The position numbers were made by a program, and so were the translations under genes. A stretch of DNA of 64,000 bases from Dorea sp. AF36-15AT (lineage in GTDB: Bacteria; Bacillota; Clostridia; Lachnospirales; Lachnospiraceae): positions 1-64,000 of the forward strand of contig NZ_QUDV01000005.1 in the NCBI RefSeq assembly GCF_003477705.1. Direction: 5' to 3'. Numbering within the stretch: the first letter of the stretch is position 1; each line of letters begins with the position of its first letter. Positions 33,866-42,978 of the stretch are shown one piece after another. The notes beneath the pieces were generated by a model that saw only the letters and a program-made list of their open reading frames with translations, was not told the origin of the DNA and did not search any database.

Positions 33866-34882
33866 ATGCCTTTTGAAATAGTACGAAATGATATTGTAAA
33901 TATGCAGGTAGATGCGGTGGTAAACACTGCAAATCCCAATCCTGTCATCGGCTCTGGCGTCGACAGCGGAATACATAAAAAAGCCGGACACGAGTTGTTG
34001 GTGGCAAGACAGAAAATCGGCTGTATTGATTTTGGTGATGCAGCTATTACCCCAGGATTTGATTTGGATGCCAGGTATGTTATCCATACCGTAGGACCTG
34101 TTTGGAAGGATGGCAGTCACAGAGAGGAGCAGATTTTATCTTCGTGCTATAGGAACTCCCTGACATTGGCTAAGGAGCATGAGTGCGAATCTATTGCATT
34201 TCCTTTGATAGCTACAGGCAATTACGGATTTCCGAAACCTCTCGCTCTGCAAATAGCGGTTCGTGAGATCAGTACTTTCCTGCTGGAAAATGAAATGCAG
34301 GTTTACCTGGTTGTGTTTGGCAAGGAAGCATTTGCCCTTTCGGAAAAACTGTTCAAATCCGTTAACAGTTACATTGACGAAAACTATATCCGCAGCAAAA
34401 AGCTTGATGAATATGGAACGGAAAGCATGTATGGTTCTCGTCTTGAAACAAGGCGTATAAGAGAACAGGAATGCGCTGATATGTCTGTAGGAGCAGCTAT
34501 ACCGATGGATTCTGATGATTGGGGGCAGCTGATTAACGATCTGGATGCAGGCTTTTCTGAAACACTCCTACAACTGATTGACCGTACCGGAAAGAAGGAC
34601 TCTGAAATTTACAAAAAGGCAAATGTGGATAGAAAGCTGTTCTCAAAAATCCGAAACAATATGGATTATAGGCCATCTAAGACAACTGCACTGGCCTTCG
34701 CCTTTGCACTGGAACTGGATGTTGATGAAACAAAAGACTTTATTAGCAGAGCAGGGTTTGCCCTTTCTCACAGCAGTAAGTTTGATGTGATTGTGGAGTA
34801 TTTCCTGGTAAATGGGAATTACAATGTGATTGAACTGAACGAAGTTCTGTTTGCTTTTGACCAGCCGCTTATTGGCGCATAA
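33866..34882 (+). CDS. Macro-domain protein with C-terminal helical domain
   Basis: 338 residues. Residues 1-165 are a macro domain: QVDAVVNTANPNP, a GSGVDSGIHKKAG phosphate loop, VIHTVGPVW, and PLIATGNYGFP. The catalytic-type second loop and Asn are somewhat different from the YmdB-like copy at 30260. Residues about 215-335 form a helical domain with KKDSEIYKKANVDRKLFSKIR, like a phage-repressor HTH, and a DVDETKDFISRAGF helix. Similar fusions occur in Clostridia, function unknown; ADP-ribose reading linked to DNA binding is an inference. The ATG follows GGGAGGTCATCT. Confidence 0.85.
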   Translation: MPFEIVRNDIVNMQVDAVVNTANPNPVIGSGVDSGIHKKAGHELLVARQKIGCIDFGDAAITPGFDLDARYVIHTVGPVWKDGSHREEQILSSCYRNSLTLAKEHECESIAFPLIATGNYGFPKPLALQIAVREISTFLLENEMQVYLVVFGKEAFALSEKLFKSVNSYIDENYIRSKKLDEYGTESMYGSRLETRRIREQECADMSVGAAIPMDSDDWGQLINDLDAGFSETLLQLIDRTGKKDSEIYKKANVDRKLFSKIRNNMDYRPSKTTALAFAFALELDVDETKDFISRAGFALSHSSKFDVIVEYFLVNGNYNVIELNEVLFAFDQPLIGA

Positions 34883-34906
34883 AAATGTCGCATATCATCA
34901 GACTAT

Positions 34907-35974
34907 TCATTCTGGCTCCCTATCGTTAAGGTATTCTGCAAGGCTGTAATACAGCTCGCCCTTTCTTCCACGTGTCTGTTTTGCAGCCGTCATGGAATTT
35001 AAGATTGCTTCCTGTTCAGCTTCTGCTGCAGCGAGAAAAGCCCGGTTGATCACATGCTCCGGAATTGCTGATAGATGAAGCAGTTCTTCTTCACAACCGG
35101 ACGGAATCCGGTTTGCGGTTGTAAAACCGATCATGACTTCTCCGCTTCCATGTCCTGTATAACCGCCGGTTCGTGCAATGCCAACCCCTGTTCTTTTCAA
35201 AATCCGTTTGAGCTGACGGCTTGTTAATGGGAGATCAGTAGCCAGAATGCTCATGATGGAACCTTTGTCTTCTTCGGAGGCAGCCATATCATTCTTTTCT
35301 TGCTTCCATTCCAGAATTTTTGGACCAACAGCTTCTCCGTTCAGTATAAAATCTTCGGTCGCACCAAAGTTTGACTGAACCAGAACGCCGATGGTGTATT
35401 CCTTTTCACCAATACAGATCACGCGGGATGCAGATCCGATTCCACCCTTCATGCCGTAGCAGATGGTACCGGCACCGGCGCCTACATCCCCTTCTTCGAA
35501 CTCTTCAGTAGCAGCCGCAAAAGCCTGTCGCACTTCTTTTTCACCAACTGCACGTTTCTGGATCTGGTTAATCCGGCAATCATTGCACTCGCCAACGACA
35601 GGATTGATGCTCATGGGTTCCAGCCCATCGTTCTGGCACTGTTCGATCACGATACCGACAAGCGCATCCCAAACCTTTCCGACATTTAACGTATTTGTAA
35701 GGGCAATCGGTGTTTCAAGGGTTCCAAGTTCTTCTAACTGTACCAGACCGGCGCTTTTTCCAAATCCATTGTGGACATAGGCTGCCGCCGTATAGTGATG
35801 TGTAAATGCATTGTCCGGTCCAGGGACGATCACGGTCACACCGGTATGATTTTCTTCCATGTTCACAGTACAATGTCCTACCAGTACACCAGGTACATCC
35901 GTAATTGTATTTCTTTTTCCTGTTTTCACTCTTCCGGGTACAATTCCAAAGTCTCGAATCCGTTTTTTCTTCAC
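34907..35974 (-). CDS. P1-family (DmpA/S58) self-processing peptidase
   Basis: 355 residues of the DmpA aminopeptidase family, which cleaves itself into two chains and removes N-terminal residues (often D-amino or beta-amino acids). ITDVPGVLVGH at the N-terminus, ALTNTLNVG in the middle, MKGGIGSASR near 175 where the nucleophile Ser probably becomes exposed, and GVLVQSNFGA near 200 are all family features. No signal peptide. It stands alone between convergent neighbours, with AGGAGGAAC upstream of its ATG on the minus strand. Confidence 0.88.
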   Translation of the reverse strand: MKKKRIRDFGIVPGRVKTGKRNTITDVPGVLVGHCTVNMEENHTGVTVIVPGPDNAFTHHYTAAAYVHNGFGKSAGLVQLEELGTLETPIALTNTLNVGKVWDALVGIVIEQCQNDGLEPMSINPVVGECNDCRINQIQKRAVGEKEVRQAFAAATEEFEEGDVGAGAGTICYGMKGGIGSASRVICIGEKEYTIGVLVQSNFGATEDFILNGEAVGPKILEWKQEKNDMAASEEDKGSIMSILATDLPLTSRQLKRILKRTGVGIARTGGYTGHGSGEVMIGFTTANRIPSGCEEELLHLSAIPEHVINRAFLAAAEAEQEAILNSMTAAKQTRGRKGELYYSLAEYLNDREPE

Positions 35975-36129
35975 GTTGTGTTCCTCCTTGGATCTTGGTG
36001 GCTATTTCTAATGATTGTATCATAGTTTTTGAGAAATAAAAAGGATGTGGGAAATTAGCGGTTTAATGATGTTAAGTATACGGATATGTGGAAGATCACT
36101 TGTAACTTGTAAGATGGAAACATGTTAGA

Positions 36130-36161
36130 AGCATCAGTCATCTAGTTGACTGGTGCTTTTT
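36130..36161 (+). terminator. Hairpin with T run in the 278-base gap
   Basis: AGCATCAGTCA pairs with TGACTGGTGCT around TCTAGT, followed by TTTTT. It is upstream of the hydrolase gene at 36253. A TATAAT follows at about 36196. No gene found in the gap. Confidence 0.6.
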
Positions 36162-36252
36162 CAATATTAAATTCACTATATAGAGCACTTTATGATATAA
36201 TAGGCTCGTAGTCTTTTATAGACATAAGAATGAATATAAGGAGAATATAGTA

Positions 36253-37203
36253 TTGATCAATCAGACTGCAAAGAAAATTTTAAAAGCATTATCCTTTGAT
36301 GGTGTAGAAGTGGAAGCATTTCGTCATATGGCAGATTTAAAAAGATTGGATCCAATGAAGATTTTTTATAAAAAAATAGATGAGAAAATATATAACGGGA
36401 GTCATGCAGTTCCGATTCGTATTTTCTTTCCAACTGAAAAGAGCTTTCGTGAGAGTGAAGAAAAGAAGCATAATACTCAAGATAAAAAGTTACTTTTGTT
36501 TATACATGGCGGTGGCTGGGTAACAGAGAGCATTGATAATTATGAAAGAATTTGCGCTCGACTTGCTAATGCAACCGGACAGTATGTAGTTGCAGTTGAA
36601 TACAGACTGGCACCGGAAGATAAATTTCCGGCTGGTCTGGAAGATTGTTATGCGGTTGCCAAAGCTTTATATTCCGGTGATTTTATGCTCAACATAAAAC
36701 CGGAAAATATTACATTGATCGGAGATAGTGCCGGAGGGAATCTTTGTGCAGCATTATCTTTGATGGCTAGAGATCGCGGAGAATTTAGGCCGAACAGACA
36801 GATACTGATCTATCCGGCTACATATAATGATTATACGGAGAATTCACCATTTCCATCTGTTAAGGAAAATGGAACAGATTATCTTCTGACAGCTGGGAAA
36901 ATGCAAGATTATATTAATCTTTATGCGAGAAATGAAGAGGATAAGAAGAATCCTTATTTTGCACCATACATAGCAGAAGATTTAACGAATCAACCGGATA
37001 CGTTGATTCTTACATGTGAATTTGATCCGCTTCGAGATGAAGGGGAAGCGTATGGGGAGCGCTTAAAAGAGGCTGGCAATCATGTGGAGATACATCGGAT
37101 CAAAGATGCACTACACGGATATTTTGCGTTGGGGATCAAGCAGCTTCATGTACAGGAAAGTTTCACCTATATCAATGAATTTCTGAAAGGGGAAACACTG
37201 TGA
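36253..37203 (+). CDS. HSL-type alpha/beta hydrolase (esterase/lipase)
   Basis: 316 residues from a TTG start with AAGGAG eight bases upstream. It has the hormone-sensitive-lipase signatures: oxyanion loop HGGGWV near 93, nucleophile GDSAGGNL near 158, Asp in CEFDPLRD near 260 and His in DALHGYF near 290. Likely hydrolyses short acyl esters in the cytosol. The next gene begins at GTG within the stop codon (GTGA), so the pair is coupled; both act on acyl groups, which suggests an acylated product is made and turned over. Confidence 0.88.
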   Translation: MINQTAKKILKALSFDGVEVEAFRHMADLKRLDPMKIFYKKIDEKIYNGSHAVPIRIFFPTEKSFRESEEKKHNTQDKKLLLFIHGGGWVTESIDNYERICARLANATGQYVVAVEYRLAPEDKFPAGLEDCYAVAKALYSGDFMLNIKPENITLIGDSAGGNLCAALSLMARDRGEFRPNRQILIYPATYNDYTENSPFPSVKENGTDYLLTAGKMQDYINLYARNEEDKKNPYFAPYIAEDLTNQPDTLILTCEFDPLRDEGEAYGERLKEAGNHVEIHRIKDALHGYFALGIKQLHVQESFTYINEFLKGETL

Positions 37204-39017
37204 GTAAGAAAAAAGCACGTTGGAGAAAATTAGATAATGCAGCAAAATTATATTCTGCTGCCAGTAATAAAAAGGATACGAGAGTATTTCGTTTTTACTG
37301 TGAATTGAAAGAAGAAGTAAATCCTGACGTTTTGCAGGAAGCATTGAATCAGACGATAGAAACATTTCCTACGTTTTTGATGGTGCTTCGCAAAGGATTA
37401 TTCTGGCATTATCTTGAGCCATGTAATTTACGGCCGATTGTAAAGGAAGAGTACAAAGAGCCTTGTAGCAGACTCTATATAAAGGATAAGAAGACCCTGC
37501 TTTTTGAAGTAACCTATTATAAAAAACGAATCAACTTCGAAGTGTTCCATGTATTGACAGATGGCACAGGAGCGACAGAATTTTTAAAAGAACTGGTAAA
37601 AAATTATCTCTATCTTATTCACAAAGAAGATGGATTAGAACAAGTTTCATTGTTACCAGAAGATATGACGGTACAAGATCAAGAAGATGATAGTTTTTTG
37701 AAATATTATTCAAAAGATCAGAAACGACCGAAAAAAAGAAAACTACATGCTTTCCAGATACGGAGAAAAAAGAAAGACGGAAATCATCTGCATGTTCATG
37801 AATCTGTTGTTTCAGTTCAGGCAGTGTTGGAGCGGAGCAGGGAACTCGGTGTATCTATGACAATCTTTTTGACAGCATTATTTATGATGGCAATAAATGA
37901 AGAAATGTCTAAGATGCAAAAGAAAAAGCCGGTCGTGTTAATGGTTCCGGTTAACTTAAGAAAGTTTTTCCCATCTTCATCGATGTTGAACTTTTTTAAT
38001 TGGATTGAGCCGGGATATAATTTTACCACACAAGATCAAAGTTTTGAGGCAATACTGAAATATACGAAAGAATTTTTTGAGACAGAACTGACAAAAGAAA
38101 AGATGTCAGCGCATATCAGCGAGTTGCTCGCTTTGGAATTGCATCCGATTCTGAGGCTTGCACCTTTGGAATTGAAAAATCTATGTATTCAGGCCGGGGC
38201 AAAATATTCAGAGAAGAACACGACAGCAATCTTCTCTAATATGAGTACGGTTAAAATGCCTGCGAGTTATGCGCCTTATATCGAACGATTTGGTGTGTAC
38301 ACAAACACTCCTAAGCTTGAATTGTGTTTGTGTTCTTTCCAGGATAAATTATCATTTGCATTTACATCCAGATACGACACAGTGAACATTGAACGTAACT
38401 TTTATCGCTTGTTAAAAGAACAGGGAATTGTATCTGAAAAAGTAAAACCTGAATTTCCAAAGACAGGTAAGCCAAGTGAACAGGAAATGAAAGTCTATAA
38501 AATTTATAGCTTTCTGTGCATTGCAATTGTTGCAGCAATGCTTGTTACGGAGTTTAATTTCCATCCTAGAATTCGTTGGACCTTATTTACAGCCGGAGGC
38601 ATTGTGACAATGTGGATTGCCTCATCGATTGGATTTTTTAAACGCTATAACCTGCTGAAAAATGCGATGTGGCAGCTTTTTATCGGTACCATTATCTGCT
38701 TTATCTGGGATGCGCAGACCGGTTGGCACAGTTGGTCTGTAGATTTTGTGCTGCCGATCATGAGTGTATCTACACTTGCAGCGATGTTTGTAACCGCCAA
38801 AGTGCAGAAAAGCCCTGTGCGAGAGTATCTTATTTACGAAATTATGGCTGCCGGATACGGATTGATCCTTCCGGTAATCTTACTCTTATGCAAAGTGGTG
38901 AAAAATCCAACAGTAAGTATGTTTGGAGCGTTAATATGTTTCCTGTTTCTTGTAGCACTGATATTGTTTAAAGGAAGAGAATTTAAAGAAGAGATGCAGA
39001 AAAATCTGCACGTATAA
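37200..39017 (+). CDS. Alcohol-acetyltransferase-like domain fused to a membrane domain
   Basis: 605 residues. Residues 1-410 look like an acyl-CoA-dependent acyltransferase of the alcohol acetyltransferase / condensation-like fold: FHVLTDGTGA near 122 fits the HxxxDG catalytic motif. Residues about 430-595 hold five or so membrane helices ending in a basic tail, resembling DUF6320. Probably acylates a lipid or sugar at the membrane. It begins at a GTG overlapping the stop of the hydrolase. Substrate unknown. Confidence 0.75.
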   Translation: MSKKKARWRKLDNAAKLYSAASNKKDTRVFRFYCELKEEVNPDVLQEALNQTIETFPTFLMVLRKGLFWHYLEPCNLRPIVKEEYKEPCSRLYIKDKKTLLFEVTYYKKRINFEVFHVLTDGTGATEFLKELVKNYLYLIHKEDGLEQVSLLPEDMTVQDQEDDSFLKYYSKDQKRPKKRKLHAFQIRRKKKDGNHLHVHESVVSVQAVLERSRELGVSMTIFLTALFMMAINEEMSKMQKKKPVVLMVPVNLRKFFPSSSMLNFFNWIEPGYNFTTQDQSFEAILKYTKEFFETELTKEKMSAHISELLALELHPILRLAPLELKNLCIQAGAKYSEKNTTAIFSNMSTVKMPASYAPYIERFGVYTNTPKLELCLCSFQDKLSFAFTSRYDTVNIERNFYRLLKEQGIVSEKVKPEFPKTGKPSEQEMKVYKIYSFLCIAIVAAMLVTEFNFHPRIRWTLFTAGGIVTMWIASSIGFFKRYNLLKNAMWQLFIGTIICFIWDAQTGWHSWSVDFVLPIMSVSTLAAMFVTAKVQKSPVREYLIYEIMAAGYGLILPVILLLCKVVKNPTVSMFGALICFLFLVALILFKGREFKEEMQKNLHV

Positions 39018-39046
39018 AATAGTGTTGGTGAAACATTAAAGCTTCC

Positions 39047-39225
39047 CCGTGAGGAACGCCCATCGGGAAATATAGGCGGATGCACCGAGAGTATCTAAAA
39101 GCCAGTGATTAGATGGCCTGAGTTAGAGACATGAACAGCATCCACAAGCGGGCAGAAGAAATTGTGTTGGAAGAAATCGTATATAGATAATGTCTTGCCG
39201 GACTTCATTTTCGATGGAGTCCGGC
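39047..39225 (+). ncRNA. Candidate structured RNA ending in an intrinsic terminator
   Basis: A gene-free 354-base gap holds nested stems: GGATGC pairs with GCATCC, inside which TCTAA pairs with TTAGA, inside which GCCA pairs with TGGC. Upstream, TTCC/GGAA and CCCG/CGGG pair. About 60 bases further on GCCGGACTTCAT/ATGGAGTCCGGC plus TTTCT forms a terminator (39197-39230). The nested arrangement with compensating stems is like a regulatory RNA, but the family is not recognised. It might be a long 3' leader of the acyltransferase gene. Confidence 0.4.
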
Positions 39226-39254
39226 TTTCTATATTCAGAAGCAGTATTTCCTAT

Positions 39255-39320
39255 ATCGGCAAAAAGCGTAGTGGTTCAACTTGAATACTGTTGATATTTT
39301 TGCCGATGACGTGGTATACT
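39255..39320 (+). promoter_or_regulatory. Promoter and inverted repeat of the Fic gene
   Basis: TTGATA (39291-39296), 18 bases, TATACT (39315-39320) with a TGG extension. ATCGGCAAAAA (39255-39265) is perfectly repeated in inverse as TTTTTGCCGAT (39297-39307), the second arm lying in the spacer. Binding of the Fic protein's own HTH domain is possible. Confidence 0.5.
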
Positions 39321-39371
39321 ATGTAATAGATTAACGTAGTTTTTGATGGATTTTATGGTGGAGGATCATAG

Positions 39372-40262
39372 ATGCGATATCTTTCAGTTACTGAAATAGC
39401 GAAAAAGTGGAATGTGTCAGAGCGCAGTGTTAGAAATTACTGCGCCCAAGGACGTGTGAACGATGCGTTTCTTACTGGTAAGACATGGAATATTCCAGAA
39501 AACGCAGAGAAACCGGAGCGCACCAACAAAAGAAAAGAAGAACCGATTACTCTGTTGGATATTCTAAAAGAGCAGAAGGCCAGTAAATATTCCGGAGGGA
39601 TTTATCATAAAACACAGATTGATTTGACCTATAACTCTAACCATATGGAGGGAAGCTGTCTGACACACGATCAAACCAGATATATCTTTGAAACTAATAC
39701 TGTTGGCGTAGAAAAAGAAGTGCTGAATGTGGATGATGTGATTGAAACGGCAAATCATTTCCGCTGCATCGACATAATTATTGATCATGCGAAAGCAACT
39801 CTGACGGAGAAATTCATCAAAGAACTTCACTTGGTTTTGAAAAATGGCACCAGCGATTCCAGAAAAGATTGGTTTGCTGTTGGTGATTATAAAAAACTTC
39901 CGAATGAAGTTGGCGGCAGGGATACAGCTCTTCCGGAAGAAGTTGGCGATAAAATGAAGGCCTTGCTGACAGAATATAGCGCCAAAGAAGAAAAGACCTT
40001 TGAGGATATTCTGGACTTCCATGCGAAGTTTGAGAGGATTCATCCGTTTCAGGACGGCAACGGGCGTGTGGGCAGATTAATCATGTTTAAGGAGTGTCTG
40101 AAGTATAATATCGTTCCGTTCATTATTGAGGACAATTTGAAGATGTTCTATTATCGTGGATTGAAGGAATGGGACAACGAAAAAGGCTATCTGACAGATA
40201 CCTGCTTGACCGCACAGGACAAGTATAAAGCGTATTTGGATTATTTTAGGATTATATATTGA
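39372..40262 (+). CDS. Fic-family AMP/nucleotide transferase with HTH domain and class II autoinhibition
   Basis: 296 residues. An N-terminal MerR-like HTH (SVTEIAKKWNVSERSVRNYC) is followed by a Fic domain. The inhibitory motif SNHMEG near residue 92 precedes the core, as in class II Fic proteins. The active-site loop HPFQDGNGRVGR near residue 224 is intact. Fic enzymes usually transfer AMP from ATP to Ser/Thr/Tyr of a target and can act as toxins. The HTH may control its own promoter, which has an inverted repeat. No antitoxin gene is needed, because the inhibitory helix is in cis. Confidence 0.9.
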   Translation: MRYLSVTEIAKKWNVSERSVRNYCAQGRVNDAFLTGKTWNIPENAEKPERTNKRKEEPITLLDILKEQKASKYSGGIYHKTQIDLTYNSNHMEGSCLTHDQTRYIFETNTVGVEKEVLNVDDVIETANHFRCIDIIIDHAKATLTEKFIKELHLVLKNGTSDSRKDWFAVGDYKKLPNEVGGRDTALPEEVGDKMKALLTEYSAKEEKTFEDILDFHAKFERIHPFQDGNGRVGRLIMFKECLKYNIVPFIIEDNLKMFYYRGLKEWDNEKGYLTDTCLTAQDKYKAYLDYFRIIY

Positions 40263-40327
40263 AATTGAGCAAAACAATATGATGTGTGGGGTGAATACAT
40301 GCTTATTTATGCAGGTATCAGGATATT

Positions 40328-40822
40328 ATGAAAGAGACTCCTGCATTTACTTATGGGCAAAGGGAGGCTCTTCGTACATTTATCAAAAAGCAAATTGTAA
40401 CAGGTGATAAAGAGGATACACTGCTGAAAATTGAACATGGAAAAATTAAACCTTCTAAACAACTTCAAGATGCACTTTTAAATATGCTTAAAGGGAACCA
40501 AGAATTCGTTATGTTGGATGAACAGAAGGTTGTATATGAAAGTATTCTTAACATTGGAAAGAAGAAACTTATTTCATTCTGTGTTGATACTGGATTTACT
40601 TGTTTTGGTCTTGTAGAGCAGAATTATGAGCTGCCGGAAGAAATCCTTCATGAGATGGGAGTTCATACAATCCCTGTTCCGAGAGCGGAAGTATCAAGAA
40701 CTGGAGTAAATACCACTGCTATTGATACACAGATTCAGAGAGCAGAATATGAAACTATTGATATTACTGTTCTTAAGAGGGGAATAATTGGAGTTAATAA
40801 GATTGGATATGCTCCCGTATAA
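40328..40822 (+). CDS. Protein of unknown function, 164 residues
   Basis: Soluble, helical N-terminal half and beta-rich C-terminal half; opens with KETPAFTYGQREALRTFIKKQI and ends with ITVLKRGIIGVNKIG. No recognised motif. An in-frame CVDTGFTCFG may be a compact core. Located between Fic and another unknown gene 27 bases downstream; the ATG has GTATCAGGATATT. Function unassigned. Confidence 0.5.
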   Translation: MKETPAFTYGQREALRTFIKKQIVTGDKEDTLLKIEHGKIKPSKQLQDALLNMLKGNQEFVMLDEQKVVYESILNIGKKKLISFCVDTGFTCFGLVEQNYELPEEILHEMGVHTIPVPRAEVSRTGVNTTAIDTQIQRAEYETIDITVLKRGIIGVNKIGYAPV

Positions 40823-40849
40823 AAATAAGATTGGAAGGAAGTGGTTAGA

Positions 40850-41575
40850 ATGCATGCTATAGTCAGACAGGGTGATGGAAAGTATTACGTATCACCGGTA
40901 TTTGGATATTATAAGGATGTTAAGTCTAAGGATGACTATCAGAGATATCTTGAAAGCATTCATACACCATATTATGTCGTATGGGATGAAGCAGGTGAAC
41001 ATCTTATTAAATGGTTTGCTATGCAACCTAATACAAAATATCTGATTCCACAGATTCTTATTATTGAGAGTGGCCAAGAAGGCTGGATAGAAGATGAGGA
41101 TGGTGTTGGAGGAGTGGATTTTCTTCCAAGAGAGGTTGCAGATCAGATTATAGATAGTGGGTTATTCCCTGACGGCGTATTTGAAAAATGCAAGGCGGTT
41201 GGAGCTGGATATGAGTACAAGCCTGAGCAGGAAATCCTCACGCAAAAAGATATAGAAAATTTGGAATGGGCATCAGGTGGTTTCCATGATGCCTGCATAC
41301 AAGAATGTAAGCTACAAGATGATGGTAGTTTATATGTGAAATTTGATGGTACTTGGGGTTGCAAGGTCGAAGTGTGGTTCTGGGGAGATGTTGAGTATGA
41401 TATTTCAAGCAGAGATCCAGATGAATGCGATCCTTATTGGTACGGCTCAACAGTTATTATCTGGGATGACTTTGTTTACTTTGTTGACGAAGAGGATATG
41501 ACCGTGGATCAGATTAGCGATGGATATTGTTGGTTCAAAGCAAGACACATGAAATACCGCATAATTCCTGATTAA
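40850..41575 (+). CDS. Protein of unknown function, acidic, with repeat-like Trp/Asp segments
   Basis: Start taken at the ATG at 40850 after GGAAGGAAG. About 241 residues with many Trp, Tyr and Asp (EWASGGFHDACIQ, FDGTWGCKVEVWFWGD, SSRDPDECDPYWYG). A beta-sandwich is plausible. Not recognised. Stop adjoins the TTG of the DUF2075 remnant, so originally another gene may have separated them. Confidence 0.5.
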   Translation: MHAIVRQGDGKYYVSPVFGYYKDVKSKDDYQRYLESIHTPYYVVWDEAGEHLIKWFAMQPNTKYLIPQILIIESGQEGWIEDEDGVGGVDFLPREVADQIIDSGLFPDGVFEKCKAVGAGYEYKPEQEILTQKDIENLEWASGGFHDACIQECKLQDDGSLYVKFDGTWGCKVEVWFWGDVEYDISSRDPDECDPYWYGSTVIIWDDFVYFVDEEDMTVDQISDGYCWFKARHMKYRIIPD

Positions 41576-42430
41576 TTGACGGATATTCTGCCATTAAAAA
41601 ATATGGCAGAAAAATCTTTCCGCCCTTGCTTGACACATGCTGATGAAGCCCACCGGCTTAATAAAAAATCCGGTATGTTCCAAAATGTGGGAGAGAACCA
41701 GATAAAAGAAATCATTTATGCCGCTGCTTGTAGTGTGTTTTTTATTGATGAAAGTCAGAGGGTTACACTATCAGATATTGGAAGTGTAGTTGAAATAGAG
41801 AAGTGGGCGGCTTTGGAAAAGTCAGAAATTATAAAAATGCAGCATGTTTCTCAGTTCCGGTGTAATGGTTCAGATGGATACCTGGCATGGTTAGATCAGG
41901 CATTGGAAATCTGTGAAACAGCAAATTATGATCTTGACGGAATTGATTACGATATTCGCATCTGTGATACACCTGCAGAAATGGAAGCAATTGTGCTTGA
42001 AAAGAATTGCGCAAGAAATAGAGCAAGAATTCTCGCAGGCTATTGTTGGAACTGGCTGAAGGCTACCAGAAATAATACAAATTTCCATGATATCGAGATT
42101 GGAGATTATTCCATAAGCTGGAATCTAAATGGCGGAGATGCATTTGCAATCAGTGAAGAGTCAGTTCATGAAGCTGGATGTATTCATACATCGCAAGGAC
42201 TAGAATTCGATTATACGGGTGTCATTATTGGTGATGATATGCGATTTGAAAACGGGAAAGTGATTACAGATTACACAAAACGTGCAAAGACCGATAATTC
42301 TTTGAAAGGAATAAAAACACTAGCAAAGAAAGATAAAGAAAAAGCAGATCGGGTTGCAGATGAAATTATAAAAAATACATACAGAACACTTTCATACTCC
42401 CGCAAATCTTGCAAAATCGATTGTGATTGA
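41576..42430 (+). pseudogene. DUF2075 helicase fragment missing its ATP-binding loop
   Basis: 284 codons beginning in TTG. From about residue 20 it matches the DUF2075 (SLFN-like) helicase: DEAHRLNKKSGMF is Walker B, EDVR/DESQRVTL follows, and the C-terminal HTSQGLEFDYTGVIIGDD segment is intact. The Walker A part, which should precede Walker B, is missing, so the gene is 5'-truncated. The last 14 residues are out of place: the true helicase ends in YRTL, then the frame jumps into the neighbouring pyrophosphohydrolase remnant. Dead on both ends. Confidence 0.75.
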
Positions 42431-42650
42431 GGCAGCAGAGTTGTTGGAGTGTTTTCAATGGAGTGATACTGAGTATAATCTGCAGCATATAAAAGAAGAA
42501 CTGGCAGATGTACTTGTTTATTCATAAAATCTTCTTGATAAATTGGAACTTGATGCAGATGAAATCGTGAATATGAAGATGAAGCAGAATAAAGCAAAGT
42601 ATCCAGTAGATAAAGCAAAAGGAAATGCGACGAAATATACGGAATTGTAG
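42390..42650 (+). pseudogene. MazG-like nucleotide pyrophosphohydrolase fragment with in-frame stop
   Basis: In the frame beginning near 42390 the sequence encodes LAKSIVIEAAELLECFQW, HIKEELADVLVYS and ends DKAKGNATKYTEL, the helical MazG-like fold with its EAAELLE metal motif. A TAA at 42525 interrupts it after VYS, probably from a CAA codon. The N-terminus is lost at the fusion with the DUF2075 remnant. These two genes often occur side by side in Clostridia, so one deletion joined the remains. Confidence 0.7.
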
Positions 42651-42676
42651 TCTGTTGGTTATCAAAAGGTAGTGGA

Positions 42677-42830
42677 TTTTTACACCTTTTGCGGACAATA
42701 TTATGCGATAATAAACCAGGTTATGCCAGAAAGCAAAATTTACAAAGGCTTACAAAGCCCGGAATACCAAGAAAAACTAAGAAATGCGAGGTTATGCAAC
42801 AATGATAAAAGTGCTTTTTATCTGCCACAG
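42677..42830. repeat. Direct repeat, copy 1 (5' part of the phosphatase gene)
   Basis: About 155 bases from TTTTTACACCTTTTGC to CTGCCACAG, matching 44802-44957 with scattered single-base differences. It includes the upstream region and the first codons of a low-molecular-weight phosphatase. The AbiE-like gene pair lies between the two copies. Confidence 0.85.
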
Positions 42831-42840
42831 CAGTGTTTAA
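42802..42840 (+). pseudogene. Broken start of a low-molecular-weight tyrosine phosphatase
   Basis: Reads MIKVLFICHSSV then stops; the full gene at 44928 reads MIKVLFICHGNICRS. The catalytic C-x5-R loop is lost. It is the gene part of repeat copy 1. The 425 bases from 42651 to 43075 otherwise hold the repeat, a hairpin terminator at 42948-42978 and no gene. Confidence 0.7.
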
Positions 42841-42947
42841 GGGACGGAGTGAAAAGCCTTGATTTTATTGGGTTTCTTGGATGGAAACGTAGAATTTACA
42901 CCTTATTTATACCTTTGGAAGATCGGATCGGTATAGTTAGAATAGTA

Positions 42948-42978
42948 AAGACGTGGGATGGATCTTGCGTCTTTTTTT
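42948..42978 (+). terminator. Hairpin terminator before the AbiE-like pair
   Basis: AAGACG pairs with CGTCTT, followed by a run of T, about 100 bases before the first gene of the pair; it ends read-through from repeat copy 1. Confidence 0.6.
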
